17,499 nt of DNA from Clostridiaceae bacterium AF10-41 (GTDB lineage: Bacteria; Bacillota; Clostridia; Clostridiales; Clostridiaceae): assembly GCA_027686065.1 (NCBI GenBank), contig JAQCTH010000074.1, positions 1 to 17,499 of the forward strand. The letters run 5' to 3'. Of this stretch, positions 1 through 6,492 are shown in pieces. Position 1 is the stretch's first letter; each line of letters begins with the position of its first letter. A program made the position numbers and the translations under genes. The notes beneath the pieces were generated by a model, which worked only from the letters and a program-made list of their open reading frames with translations, made no database searches and was not told the DNA's origin.

Positions 1-402
1 ATATATAAGAAAGATAAGAAAATGGTATGGTTAGTAAATTTTGCTGATAAAAGTAACTTAGATATTAATCAAAAATACTATTGTGAAATAACAGTAGAAA
101 CAGGTGAGATATTAAGTGTAGGAAGATCTTATAATATAGATAATAAATTAAGTGAAAAAGATTATCTAACTATGGATTATAAGATAAGTGATATTAATTT
201 AGACAAATTTAAGCAGATCATCAAACCATTAACTGATGAATTAAATATAGATATTAAAGAGGAAAATATGGATATAAGCTATAATCATAGGGGATTAATT
301 TATTTAGAGGTACTTGAAGGAGTTGAATCAATAAAAGGTTATTCATTTCTTGTAGATTATGAAAATAATAATATAATTAGTTTTTATAGAGAGGAAGTTT
401 GA
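1..402 (+). CDS. Probable PepSY/YcdB-like protein, 3' part only
   Basis: The reading frame is open to the first base of the window, and the first ATG (22) has no convincing ribosome site, so this is most likely the C-terminal part of a larger protein. The visible 126+ residues contain a W-L-V-x-F strand, then Y-x-x-x-I-T-V-x-x-E-T-G-E-I-L. That pattern is typical of PepSY or YcdB/YcdC-type repeats in extracytoplasmic clostridial proteins. A second half-repeat ends in Y-S-F-L-V-D-Y-x-N-N-N-I-I-S-F. No membrane segment lies in the visible part. The stop at 400-402 lies 4 nt before the response-regulator start at 407, so the two are almost certainly cotranscribed. The protein may be an envelope partner of that signalling gene. 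The family call is an inference from a short pattern and the true start is outside the window. Confidence 0.5.
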   Translation: MYKKDKKMVWLVNFADKSNLDINQKYYCEITVETGEILSVGRSYNIDNKLSEKDYLTMDYKISDINLDKFKQIIKPLTDELNIDIKEENMDISYNHRGLIYLEVLEGVESIKGYSFLVDYENNNIISFYREEV

Positions 403-406
403 TGAT

Positions 407-1087
407 ATGAAGAAAAATATGAAAATACTAGTAGTTGAAGATGATATTGCTATTAGAGATTTAATATCAATAAACTTAGAGATTTATGGATATAATGTTA
501 TAGTAGCAGAGGATGGAGAAGATGGAGAAGAAAAATTTCATTCTAATGAAATTGATTTAGTTCTACTTGACGTTATGCTTCCTAAAATAGATGGATTTGA
601 ATTAATTAGTAGTATAAAGACTAAAGATATTCCTGTAATTTTTATTACGGCTAAAGATTCAGTAATGGATAGAGTAAAAGGATTACGATTAGGCGCAGAT
701 GATTATCTAGTTAAGCCTTTTGAAAGTATAGAACTTTTGGCAAGAATTGAAGCAGTAGCAAGAAGATATAATAAAAATAATGAGAATGGTAAAAGTTTTA
801 ATATTATTAAGTTTAAGAATATTGAAATAGATACAGATAAGAGAATTATAACATTAGATGGTAATCAAGTTGATATAACTTTAAAAGAATTTGAACTAAT
901 GATACTATTTCTAAATAATTGCAGTATTGCGTTATCTAGAGATCAAATATTAGACAAAGTATGGGGATATAATTATTATGGAGGAACCAGAACTGTAGAT
1001 ATACATATTCAAAGATTAAGAGATAAGCTAAATTTAAAGGATAATATAAAGACTGTATATAAAGTAGGATATAGATTTGAAAAGTAA
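407..1087 (+). CDS. OmpR-family response regulator, no adjacent kinase
   Basis: A 226-residue DNA-binding response regulator of normal OmpR/PhoB length. The receiver domain (about 5-120) shows the acidic pair E11-D12-D13, the phospho-acceptor D55 in L-L-D-V-M-L-P, the switch threonine T81 and the conserved lysine K103 in V-K-P-F. The C-terminal winged-helix domain (about 130-226) has the usual L-T/D-x-K-E-F-E-L, R-D-Q-I-L-D-K-V-W-G and T-V-D-I-H-I-Q-R-L-R-D-K signatures. A GAGAGGAAG ribosome site lies about 10 nt before ATG 407; M5 is a possible alternative start. The gene follows the PepSY-like gene by 4 nt and precedes a VanY-type carboxypeptidase. No histidine kinase lies on either visible side, although one could lie upstream of the window. 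The regulatory target is not evident; the cell-envelope neighbours suggest a wall-related role (inference). Confidence 0.9.
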   Translation: MKKNMKILVVEDDIAIRDLISINLEIYGYNVIVAEDGEDGEEKFHSNEIDLVLLDVMLPKIDGFELISSIKTKDIPVIFITAKDSVMDRVKGLRLGADDYLVKPFESIELLARIEAVARRYNKNNENGKSFNIIKFKNIEIDTDKRIITLDGNQVDITLKEFELMILFLNNCSIALSRDQILDKVWGYNYYGGTRTVDIHIQRLRDKLNLKDNIKTVYKVGYRFEK

Positions 1088-1120
1088 ATTTTATCCATAT
1101 TAAAATTATATAAATAATAT

Positions 1121-1150
1121 TTTACAACTTTGATACAAGTAATATATTAT
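1121..1150 (+). promoter_or_regulatory. Candidate sigma-A promoter for the carboxypeptidase gene
   Basis: TTTACA (1121-1126) and TATTAT (1145-1150) are separated by 18 nt and each differs by one base from consensus. The promoter would place transcription start just before the 1160-1189 hairpin. AT-rich DNA gives many false matches, so this is tentative. Confidence 0.35.
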
Positions 1151-1159
1151 AAAGAAAAA

Positions 1160-1189
1160 TTCCCTTGTTATATTAAAGTACGAAGGGAA
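1160..1189 (+). promoter_or_regulatory. Leader hairpin covering the vanY ribosome site
   Basis: TTCCCTT (1160-1166) is perfectly complementary to AAGGGAA (1183-1189), which contains the Shine-Dalgarno core of the gene starting at 1199. The loop is 16 nt. Folding would hide the ribosome site, so translational control is possible. The pairing is seen in the sequence; its function is inferred. Confidence 0.4.
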
Positions 1190-1198
1190 GTGATTAAT

Positions 1199-1927
1199 AT
1201 GGCTAAATTGAAAAAAAGAAAAATTAAAAGAAAGATCCTATTATTAGGAATGACTTTTATTTTATCTACGATTATAATTGAAAAGTTTATAAAAATACAA
1301 AATATAAATGATAAGAAAATAAATATGCCAAATGAGGAAATTAGTTTTATAAGTAAATCTGTAGATAATATTAATAATAATATAAAAAATACTATATTGG
1401 TTAATAAAACTTTTGGCTTAGAGAAAGGATATGAGCCTAAAGATTTAGTGAAGACAGAAGTAAAATCTAATAAAGAAATTTTATTAAGAAGAGAAGCAAG
1501 TGATAATTTAAAAAGAATGTTTGAAGATGCTAAGAAAGATGGAATAAATTTATTAGCAGTTTCAGGATATAGATCATATGAATATCAGGAGGATGTGTAC
1601 AATAATGAAGTTTATAATAATGGAAAAGAGTATGCTGATAAGTATGTAGCAAAGCCAGGATATAGTGAGCATCAAACTGGTCTTGTAGTTGATGTTTTAG
1701 CAGTTAACTATACAAATATGGACGAAAATTTTGAGAATACTAAAGAATGTATTTGGCTACATAAAAATATTTATAAATATGGATTTATTCTTAGATACTT
1801 AAAGGGAAAGGAGAGTATTACTGGTTATAATTATGAGCCATGGCATATACGATATGTTGGTAATGAGAATTCAATTAAAATAAAAGAAAAAGGTTTAACA
1901 TTAGAAGAGTATCTAGGTAAAAATTAA
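1199..1927 (+). CDS. Membrane-anchored VanY-type D-alanyl-D-alanine carboxypeptidase
   Basis: A 242-residue zinc peptidase of family M15B, which trims the terminal D-Ala from peptidoglycan stem peptides. A basic N-terminus (K-K-R-K-I-K-R-K) is followed by one hydrophobic segment (about 13-28), so the enzyme should be anchored with its catalytic domain outside. The domain begins near S-G-Y-R-S-Y and carries the zinc motif S-E-H-Q-T-G-L-V-V-D with H158 and D165, then E-P-W-H-I-R-Y with H216, the third ligand. Start 1199 is chosen because AGGGAAG lies 8 nt before it; an in-frame ATG at 1130 would add 23 residues that overlap a promoter-like box and lack a ribosome site. It lies 111 nt after the response regulator and may be its target. 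Nothing else of a vancomycin-resistance cluster is visible, so a housekeeping or remodelling role is more likely. Confidence 0.88.
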   Translation: MAKLKKRKIKRKILLLGMTFILSTIIIEKFIKIQNINDKKINMPNEEISFISKSVDNINNNIKNTILVNKTFGLEKGYEPKDLVKTEVKSNKEILLRREASDNLKRMFEDAKKDGINLLAVSGYRSYEYQEDVYNNEVYNNGKEYADKYVAKPGYSEHQTGLVVDVLAVNYTNMDENFENTKECIWLHKNIYKYGFILRYLKGKESITGYNYEPWHIRYVGNENSIKIKEKGLTLEEYLGKN

Positions 1928-1988
1928 TATTGATGATTATTTAAAAATATGAAGGATAACTGTTGAAAATATAAATTAGAATAAATAA

Positions 1989-2031
1989 AAGCCTATAGAA
2001 CTTTATAGATATTAGAAAGTTTTATAGGCTT
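1989..2031 (+). terminator. Probable intrinsic terminator after vanY
   Basis: A 16-bp stem with one G-U pair (1989-2004 with 2016-2031) and an 11-nt loop, 61 nt after the stop. The downstream tract is only moderately U-rich. An A-rich flank on the left could let it work on the minus strand too. Confidence 0.55.
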
Positions 2032-2090
2032 ATCTAAATTTATTAATTGTTTTTAAAGTGATTTTAAATATATCAAGTTATAAACTCACA

Positions 2091-2119
2091 GTGATATTAT
2101 ATCCTTTATAGCATATTAT
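2091..2119 (+). promoter_or_regulatory. Possible sporulation sigma-E-type promoter
   Basis: GTGATATT (2091-2098) and CATATTAT (2112-2119), 13 nt apart, resemble the Bacillus/Clostridium sigma-E consensus (about GTCATATT and CATACAnT). It sits some 50 nt before the unknown gene at 2182. No good sigma-A promoter is seen here. This is a tentative match by eye. Confidence 0.35.
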
Positions 2120-2181
2120 GTATTATATGGTTAAGGCTTGACCTTTTGATAATAAATAATTGAAAAGTTGTGGTGATAGAA

Positions 2182-2766
2182 ATGAGGAAAAATAATTGTA
2201 ATCCATTTGCAGGTGGAAAAGTACCCCCTTGTAGCGCTTTTTTAGGTAATACTAATCCAATAATTAAAGATGGACAATTAATTTTCACAAATGATAATAG
2301 AGTTTTTTACTTTATAAGTACAACATCTAATACTACTAATAATACTAGCAATAATTCTCAACTTGGAACTTCAAATGTACAAACAAATTTGCAAATAAGT
2401 TTAACCACATTTTTAGTAGGTTTATATATAAATGAAGTACAGCTTGGAAATATTAGTCATTCGGGAAAAAATGCGATACATAATGATACAGCAGCAAATG
2501 AGTTTATTAATAAGACACTTGAAAATAATCCAGAAGTAAATGTTGATTATATACCATCATTAGTAATTGTTGTATCTAATACAAATGCTATCCTTTCAAT
2601 TTATACTAATACAATAAATATTACTCCATTGAATTATTATATATTATTTATATTGAATAGATTAGAAAATCATCCAGGATTATTCTTTGGTAATAATGCA
2701 TATGCCACTGAAGATCCAATAAACTTTAGCTTAGCAACCTTAGCACTTAGATTTCCTTTTGATTAA
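2182..2766 (+). CDS. Hypothetical Asn/Thr-rich protein, possibly spore-related
   Basis: A protein of about 194 residues that I do not recognise. It begins N-N-C-N-P-F-A-G-G-K-V-P-P-C, then a low-complexity segment T-S-N-T-T-N-N-T-S-N-N-S (about residues 46-58), then a longer region of alternating short strands. There is no signal peptide, long hydrophobic helix or catalytic motif. The start is uncertain: an in-frame GTG at 2170 adds four residues, and the GGTGATA before ATG 2182 is a weak ribosome site. It stands alone between the vanY terminator and the cadD promoter. The Asn/Thr-rich low-complexity stretch, the absence of a signal peptide and the sigma-E-like promoter upstream would fit a mother-cell-made spore surface protein. 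That role is an inference from context and composition, not a recognised family. Confidence 0.6.
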   Translation: MRKNNCNPFAGGKVPPCSAFLGNTNPIIKDGQLIFTNDNRVFYFISTTSNTTNNTSNNSQLGTSNVQTNLQISLTTFLVGLYINEVQLGNISHSGKNAIHNDTAANEFINKTLENNPEVNVDYIPSLVIVVSNTNAILSIYTNTINITPLNYYILFILNRLENHPGLFFGNNAYATEDPINFSLATLALRFPFD

Positions 2767-2888
2767 ACAAGACTTAAAACTATCTTTGATATACTAAGCT
2801 TGATATAATGCAATGAAAAAGTATTGTATGATTGGATATTATTTTGTACTTAAAAAGAGTTATACGGCAGTTCTAAATTAGAAAATAT

Positions 2889-2896
2889 GCTATAAT
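2889..2896 (+). promoter_or_regulatory. Extended -10 promoter element for cadD
   Basis: The TATAAT hexamer (2891-2896) is preceded by TG-C, giving an extended -10 element. The -35 region is poor. A second TGA-TATAAT (2801-2809) lies upstream and could be an additional promoter. Confidence 0.45.
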
Positions 2897-2934
2897 GTTA
2901 ATGAAAAAAATATATTTACATTATGGGGGATACA

Positions 2935-3612
2935 ATGGGTGGAATAATAATAACAGCATTAATTTCATTTGTGTGCACCAATGTTGATGATATATTTGTA
3001 CTTATGCTATTTTTCTCACAAATAAATAAAAGTATAAAGATGTATCATATAATTTTGGGACAGTATTTAGGCATAAGTATTTTACTTATAATAAGTATCA
3101 TAGGAACTTTAGGTATATCTATAATTCCACATGAATATGTAGGTTTACTTGGATTAATACCTATATATTTAGGCATTAATGAATATTTTAGGTATAAAAA
3201 AGAAAGTAAAAATAATGAACTTATAAATCAGAAAGAAGACCAAGATAACGATTTAAATGAAATAGCAGAAAAGGATGATAATAGTATAACAACTGTTATA
3301 AAAAAAATCATTAACCCAAGTGTTTTTAAAGTAGTTAGTTTGACTTTAGCCAATGGGGGAGATAATATTGGAATATATATACCACTTTTTTCAAATATGA
3401 ATTCAATAGAAATTCTTATAACAATAATAACATTCATTTTTCTTATAGGATTATGGTGTTATATTGCTAAAATTTTATCAGAATATAACTTTATTAAAAA
3501 CAATATTGAAAAATATAAGCGTATAGTTATACCAATCATATTTATGGGGTTAGGAATATTTATAATACTAGAAAGTGGCACAATAGCATTAATATATAAT
3601 AAAATATTTTAG
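2935..3612 (+). CDS. cadD: CadD-family cadmium resistance transporter
   Basis: A 225-residue integral membrane protein of the CadD (Pfam Cad) family, which belongs to the LysE-type exporters and removes or sequesters cadmium. Family hallmarks are the N-terminal T-N-V-D-D-I-F-V-L-M-L-F-F (residues 15-27) and, after a charged cytoplasmic loop rich in K, E, D and N (about 85-125), the repeat A-N-G-G-D-N-I-G-I-Y-I-P-L-F (139-152). About six hydrophobic helices are visible. Start 2935 is favoured: GGGGGA ends 4 nt before it, whereas ATG 2923 has no ribosome site. The length slightly exceeds the usual 200-210 residues because of the central loop. No ArsR/CadC-type repressor gene lies beside it, unlike plasmid-borne cadDX, so the metal specificity is a family inference. 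Confidence 0.85.
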   Translation: MGGIIITALISFVCTNVDDIFVLMLFFSQINKSIKMYHIILGQYLGISILLIISIIGTLGISIIPHEYVGLLGLIPIYLGINEYFRYKKESKNNELINQKEDQDNDLNEIAEKDDNSITTVIKKIINPSVFKVVSLTLANGGDNIGIYIPLFSNMNSIEILITIITFIFLIGLWCYIAKILSEYNFIKNNIEKYKRIVIPIIFMGLGIFIILESGTIALIYNKIF

Positions 3613-3937
3613 TATAACAAAAAATATAAGTTTTACCAAGTTATTTGGAAAAGTTATTGCAGGAGCAGGAGTTATAGAAAATGATTTTCATGACGGAAAA
3701 GATCTAAAATCTAATTTATGTGCTTTGTTTGTTGAAGAAAAATATCGAAATCAAGGAATAGCAAAGTATATTTTAAATTTTGTCAAAAGGGACTTAGGGA
3801 ATATAGGTATTAAAAAGCTATATTTAGTAACAGATCATACAAAATTTTATGAAAAATGGGGTTAGGATTTTCTAACGACAGTAAATGGAGATGGTGGAAA
3901 TCCTCAACGAATGTATATTACTTCTACATCACACTAA
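3611..3937 (+). pseudogene. Decayed GNAT acetyltransferase
   Basis: In one frame the DNA encodes V-I-A-G-A-G-V-I-E-N-D-F-H-D, then L-C-A-L-F-V-E-E-K-Y-R-N-Q-G-I-A-K, which is the acetyl-CoA-binding motif A of GNAT enzymes, then L-Y-L-V-T-D-H-T-K-F-Y-E-K-W-G. A TAG stop follows at 3863-3865. Reading through it continues as D-F-L-T-T-V-N-G-D-G-G-N-P-Q-R-M-Y-I to TAA at 3935. In relatives from memory the sequence after F-Y-E-K-x-G is W-E/D-F-L, so the TAG probably arose from a TGG tryptophan codon. The N-terminal third of a usual 150-residue GNAT protein is missing: the frame runs up to the cadD stop with no start codon or ribosome site. This is a truncated gene with a nonsense mutation and is not expected to be functional. 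Confidence 0.75.
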
Positions 3938-3985
3938 AGCTTAATGGTTTAAAATATAAAATAACTAGAAAGGAAATGTAATGTT

Positions 3986-4372
3986 ATGGAAATAAAAATA
4001 ATAGATCAAGATTTTTCAATATGTAAAGTTAAAGATTTATCACAAATAGATTATTCAAATGAGTTTTGCTTTATTAGTAAGACAGACGAAGAGTTATCAA
4101 TAGTATGTAGCACAAAATTGATACCAGCAAATGTGACTCAATGTGATAATGGATGGAGGGGATTTAGGATACAAGGTATATTAGATTTTTCTCTTATAGG
4201 AATTTTGTCCAAAATATCTACATTATTAGCAGAAAATAAAATTGGAATATTCGCGGTATCAACTTATAATACAGATTATATATTTACTAAGGAAGTAAAC
4301 TTTGAAAAAGCAATAAAAATCCTTAAAAGAAATGGATATATAATAAAAGATTCAAATATACATATTAAATAG
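3986..4372 (+). CDS. ACT-domain protein
   Basis: A 128-residue soluble protein. The C-terminal part (about 61-122) has the pattern of a compact ACT domain of the ACT_7/CASTOR-like type: F-S-L-I-G-I-L-S-K-I-S-T-L-L-A-E-N-K-I-G-I-F-A-V-S-T-Y-N-T-D-Y-I-F, split here by helix and strand boundaries. Such domains bind amino acids or other small ligands. The N-terminal half (1-60) forms the preceding strands, with L-S-I-V-C-S-T-K and a W-R-G-F-R-I-Q-G entry into the ACT domain. An AAAGGAAATG ribosome site is 11 nt before ATG 3986. It is monocistronic, lying after the dead acetyltransferase and facing the next gene. No enzyme domain is attached, so the ligand and regulatory partner are unknown. Confidence 0.8.
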   Translation: MEIKIIDQDFSICKVKDLSQIDYSNEFCFISKTDEELSIVCSTKLIPANVTQCDNGWRGFRIQGILDFSLIGILSKISTLLAENKIGIFAVSTYNTDYIFTKEVNFEKAIKILKRNGYIIKDSNIHIK

Positions 4373-4400
4373 TAAAAGAAATATATTTATATTTCTTTTA
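4373..4400. terminator. AU-rich hairpin between convergent genes
   Basis: A perfect 12-bp inverted repeat (4373-4384 with 4389-4400) with a 4-nt loop directly follows the ACT-gene stop. The right arm itself is U-rich. It has few G-C pairs, so strength is doubtful, but its place between converging genes suits a shared terminator. Confidence 0.45.
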
Positions 4401-4448
4401 AAATTAGGAAAATAAATTTTTTCATATTTAAAAAAAAATTATAATACC

Positions 4449-4832
4449 TTATTTCTTAAAAATTATCAGATCACAGCTATCACCCGTCATAGTTAAAAAA
4501 TAAGGTATCTTATCAATTTTTTTAACTATTTTTATTTTGAAATCAAAATAAATTCTAAGGGTATCAAGATTATAAGCAACAAGATTAGCATCTGAAAAGT
4601 AAGCTTTTACTTTTCTATCATTAGTATAATAAGCATAAGGAAGTTTTGATAAACCAGCACCATACCCTGTATTGTTAATCATATCTACAAAATTAGATAA
4701 AATAATAGTGTCCCCGATATTTGTATTTTCAAAATCTAAAACTATCGTTAAGTCACCAATCTTATTTTTACTTACGATATTAATATCATTAATATCTACA
4801 AATCTTTTTTGTGATAAATCATATATTTTCAT
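4449..4832 (-). CDS. Hypothetical protein of 127 residues
   Basis: I do not recognise this protein. It is small, soluble and probably rich in beta strands: alternating hydrophobic stretches such as L-T-I-V-L-D-F, T-I-I-L-S-N-F-V, Y-A-Y-Y-T and L-R-I-Y-F-D-F-K-I-K-I-V are separated by polar turns. A central G-Y-G-A-G-L-S-K-L-P-Y segment (about 57-66) and a C-terminal T-M-T-G-D-S-C-D-L-I-I-F are the most distinctive parts. There is no signal peptide or membrane helix. It reads against the ACT-domain gene. Its ribosome site (AGATAGG) is weak, and a perfect 16-bp palindrome lies 15 nt upstream of the ATG, so expression is likely controlled there. Confidence 0.6.
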   Translation of the reverse strand: MKIYDLSQKRFVDINDINIVSKNKIGDLTIVLDFENTNIGDTIILSNFVDMINNTGYGAGLSKLPYAYYTNDRKVKAYFSDANLVAYNLDTLRIYFDFKIKIVKKIDKIPYFLTMTGDSCDLIIFKK

Positions 4833-4846
4833 GATAACCTATCTTC

Positions 4847-4862
4847 ACATACCTAGGTATGT
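4847..4862. promoter_or_regulatory. Perfect 16-bp palindrome, candidate operator
   Basis: ACATACCTAGGTATGT is identical on both strands and ends 15 nt before the start of the minus-strand gene at 4832. Its size and position suit a binding site for a homodimeric repressor, or an RNA hairpin close to the ribosome site. Confidence 0.5.
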
Positions 4863-4884
4863 TCCTTCTTAAACTTATTTATAT

Positions 4885-4914
4885 ATAATATATCTAATAA
4901 ATATAATTTATGAA
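4885..4914 (-). promoter_or_regulatory. Candidate promoter for the minus-strand gene
   Basis: On the minus strand TTCATA (4914-4909) and TATTAT (4890-4885) are 18 nt apart. The palindrome at 4847-4862 would then lie just downstream of the transcription start. The region is extremely AT-rich, so this is only a suggestion. Confidence 0.25.
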
Positions 4915-5194
4915 TTAATTATAAAAAATTTAGTAATTAAAATAAAATTGAAGATTGCAAATATATGTAGTCATTATATCTTTTGCAGTAGGTACACAAA
5001 ACTCAGATTTAAGTTTTAAATTTGGTGCCAATTAAAAAATCTAAATGTAAAGAAAGTTGTAGACAAGGTAAATTTTTAAGTGAAATGGGAATAGTATAAA
5101 GCAAGGTATATTACACAAGAGATTTAAAATTACTAAATATTTATAAAAGAATTCTTAATATAGCTTGATTTAAGCTAAAAGAGGAGGCACAAAA
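4915..5194. other. Intergenic region without a recognised gene
   Basis: Between the minus-strand gene and the amidohydrolase I see no convincing gene. Short open stretches exist (for example one ending in F-K-F-G-A-N-stop near 5034 and one ending G-K-F-L-S-E-M-G-I-V-stop near 5098) but they lack starts and may be remnants. A 6-bp hairpin (5161-5166 with 5172-5177) lies just before the GAGGAGG ribosome site of the next gene. The promoter of that gene could not be placed. Confidence 0.4.
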
Positions 5195-6349
5195 GTGACA
5201 GTATTTATAAATGAAAATAAATTAAGTGATAAATTAATTAGATATAGACGAGAGTTGCATGAAAATCCTGAGTTATCTATGGAAGAGTATGGAACCACTA
5301 AACGTATCCGCCAATGGTTAAAAGATGAGAATATAGAAATATTAGATTTGCCTTTAGCAATAGGAGTTGTTGCAGAAATAAAGGGGGATTATCCTGGTCC
5401 AATTATTGCTTTAAGAAGTGATATTGATGCACTGCCAATTTTAGAGACAACAGGGTTAGAATTTTCATCTAAAAATTTAGGTGTAATGCATGCTTGTGGT
5501 CATGATTTTCATACTGCATCAATTTTAGGAGCAGCTATTATTATAAAAAAGCGTAAAGCTGAATTACACGGAACTGTAAGAATTATATTTCAGCCAGCAG
5601 AAGAAAATGCAAAAGGTGCAAATATAATTATTAAATCAGGAGCACTTGATAATGTGGAAGCTATATTTGGAATGCATAACAAACCAGATCTTCCAGTAGG
5701 TACAATCGGAATAAGACCAGGTCCACTTATGGCAAGTGTAGATAGATTTGAAATAGATGTAGTTGGAGTAGGTGGACATGCTGGAATCCCTGAAAAAACT
5801 ATTGATCCTATCATAGTAGCTAGCCAAATTGTTTCTGGATTACAAACCGTAGTAAACCGAAATTTAAGTCCCTTTAGTAATGTTGTTATTAGCGTAACTC
5901 GTTTCCAATCAGGTAATACTTGGAATGTAATACCTGAAAGAGCTGAACTTGAAGGGACAGTAAGGACATTTCAAAGTGATATTCGTAATATCATTCCAGG
6001 CTTGATGAAACGAAATGCAGAGGGAATCGCAGCAGCCTTTGGAGCAAAGATAGACTTTAGATGGTATTCTTATTTACCTATAGTTAATAATGATGAAAAG
6101 TTTGTAAAGGTAGCGACTGAAGCAGCAACAGAATTAGGATATAATACTGTATTAGCAAAACAAAGTACTGGCGGTGAGGACTTTGCATTATATCAAAATA
6201 AAGTTCCAGGTCTTTTTGTTTGGATGGGAGTTGCAGGAGACAAGGATTGGCATCACCCTTCTTACAATTTAAATGAAGATTCATTAATTATTGCTGCAAA
6301 TTATTTTTCTAATTTAGCAATTAAAGTACTATTAGATTATTTTTATTAA
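5195..6349 (+). CDS. M20-family amidohydrolase (N-acyl amino acid hydrolase type)
   Basis: A 384-residue metallo-hydrolase of the M20D group (HipO/AmhX/IAA-amino-acid hydrolase-like), which cleaves N-acyl or peptide-like amides of amino acids in the cytoplasm. Predicted metal ligands are C101 and H103 in H-A-C-G-H-D, E136/E137 in P-A-E-E, H161 in G-M-H-N and H353/H354 in H-H-P-S-Y-N. The dimerisation domain begins around V-G-G-H-A-G-I-P (191-199). Length is normal. The start is GTG at 5195 with GAGGAGG 7 nt upstream. It is monocistronic, closed by the terminator at 6361. The substrate cannot be told from sequence: hippurate, N-acetyl amino acids, N-acetyl-diaminopimelate and other conjugates are all known in this group. 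Confidence 0.88.
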   Translation: MTVFINENKLSDKLIRYRRELHENPELSMEEYGTTKRIRQWLKDENIEILDLPLAIGVVAEIKGDYPGPIIALRSDIDALPILETTGLEFSSKNLGVMHACGHDFHTASILGAAIIIKKRKAELHGTVRIIFQPAEENAKGANIIIKSGALDNVEAIFGMHNKPDLPVGTIGIRPGPLMASVDRFEIDVVGVGGHAGIPEKTIDPIIVASQIVSGLQTVVNRNLSPFSNVVISVTRFQSGNTWNVIPERAELEGTVRTFQSDIRNIIPGLMKRNAEGIAAAFGAKIDFRWYSYLPIVNNDEKFVKVATEAATELGYNTVLAKQSTGGEDFALYQNKVPGLFVWMGVAGDKDWHHPSYNLNEDSLIIAANYFSNLAIKVLLDYFY

Positions 6350-6360
6350 TTTATATTTAA

Positions 6361-6397
6361 AAAAGGCTTTTGAATTATATAATTCAAAGGTTTTTTT
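6361..6397 (+). terminator. Intrinsic terminator after the amidohydrolase
   Basis: The core TTGAATTATATAATTCAA (6370-6387) is a perfect palindrome. It is extended by C-G and wobble pairs on both sides and followed by seven T residues (6391-6397). It lies 12 nt after the stop. Confidence 0.8.
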
Positions 6398-6470
6398 ATC
6401 TTTTATATGCATCATACATTAATAAAAAGAAAATCATTAATATTTTTTTATTTCAAATCATATTTAATAT

Positions 6471-6492
6471 GTTAAAAAAACGTTAAGAAAAT
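6471..6492. promoter_or_regulatory. 11-bp direct repeat upstream of the ktr operon
   Basis: GTTAAAAAAAC (6471-6481) is followed at once by GTTAAGAAAAT (6482-6492), matching at 9 of 11 positions. One-helical-turn direct repeats are the usual binding pattern of OmpR/PhoB-type regulators such as KdpE or PhoP. Candidate -10 hexamers TATAAT follow at 6503, 6514 and 6527. The rest of the 6398-6612 gap shows no gene and no GC-rich riboswitch. Confidence 0.35.

Noticed and set aside
1130..1198. N-terminal extension of the carboxypeptidase to an ATG at 1130
   Set aside because: It lacks a ribosome site, overlaps a promoter-like -10 box and the leader hairpin, and would put 23 polar/mixed residues before a normal basic-plus-hydrophobic anchor. 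ATG 1199 has a good ribosome site.
407..1927. A vancomycin-resistance (vanR-vanY) cluster
   Set aside because: No vanS, vanH, D-Ala-D-Lac ligase or vanX gene is present. VanY-type peptidases and OmpR regulators are common on their own in clostridia.
5041..5100. A FeoA-like remnant (G-K-F-L-S-E-M-G-I-V before a stop)
   Set aside because: The resemblance covers about ten residues with no start codon, ribosome site or further FeoA sequence; it could be chance.
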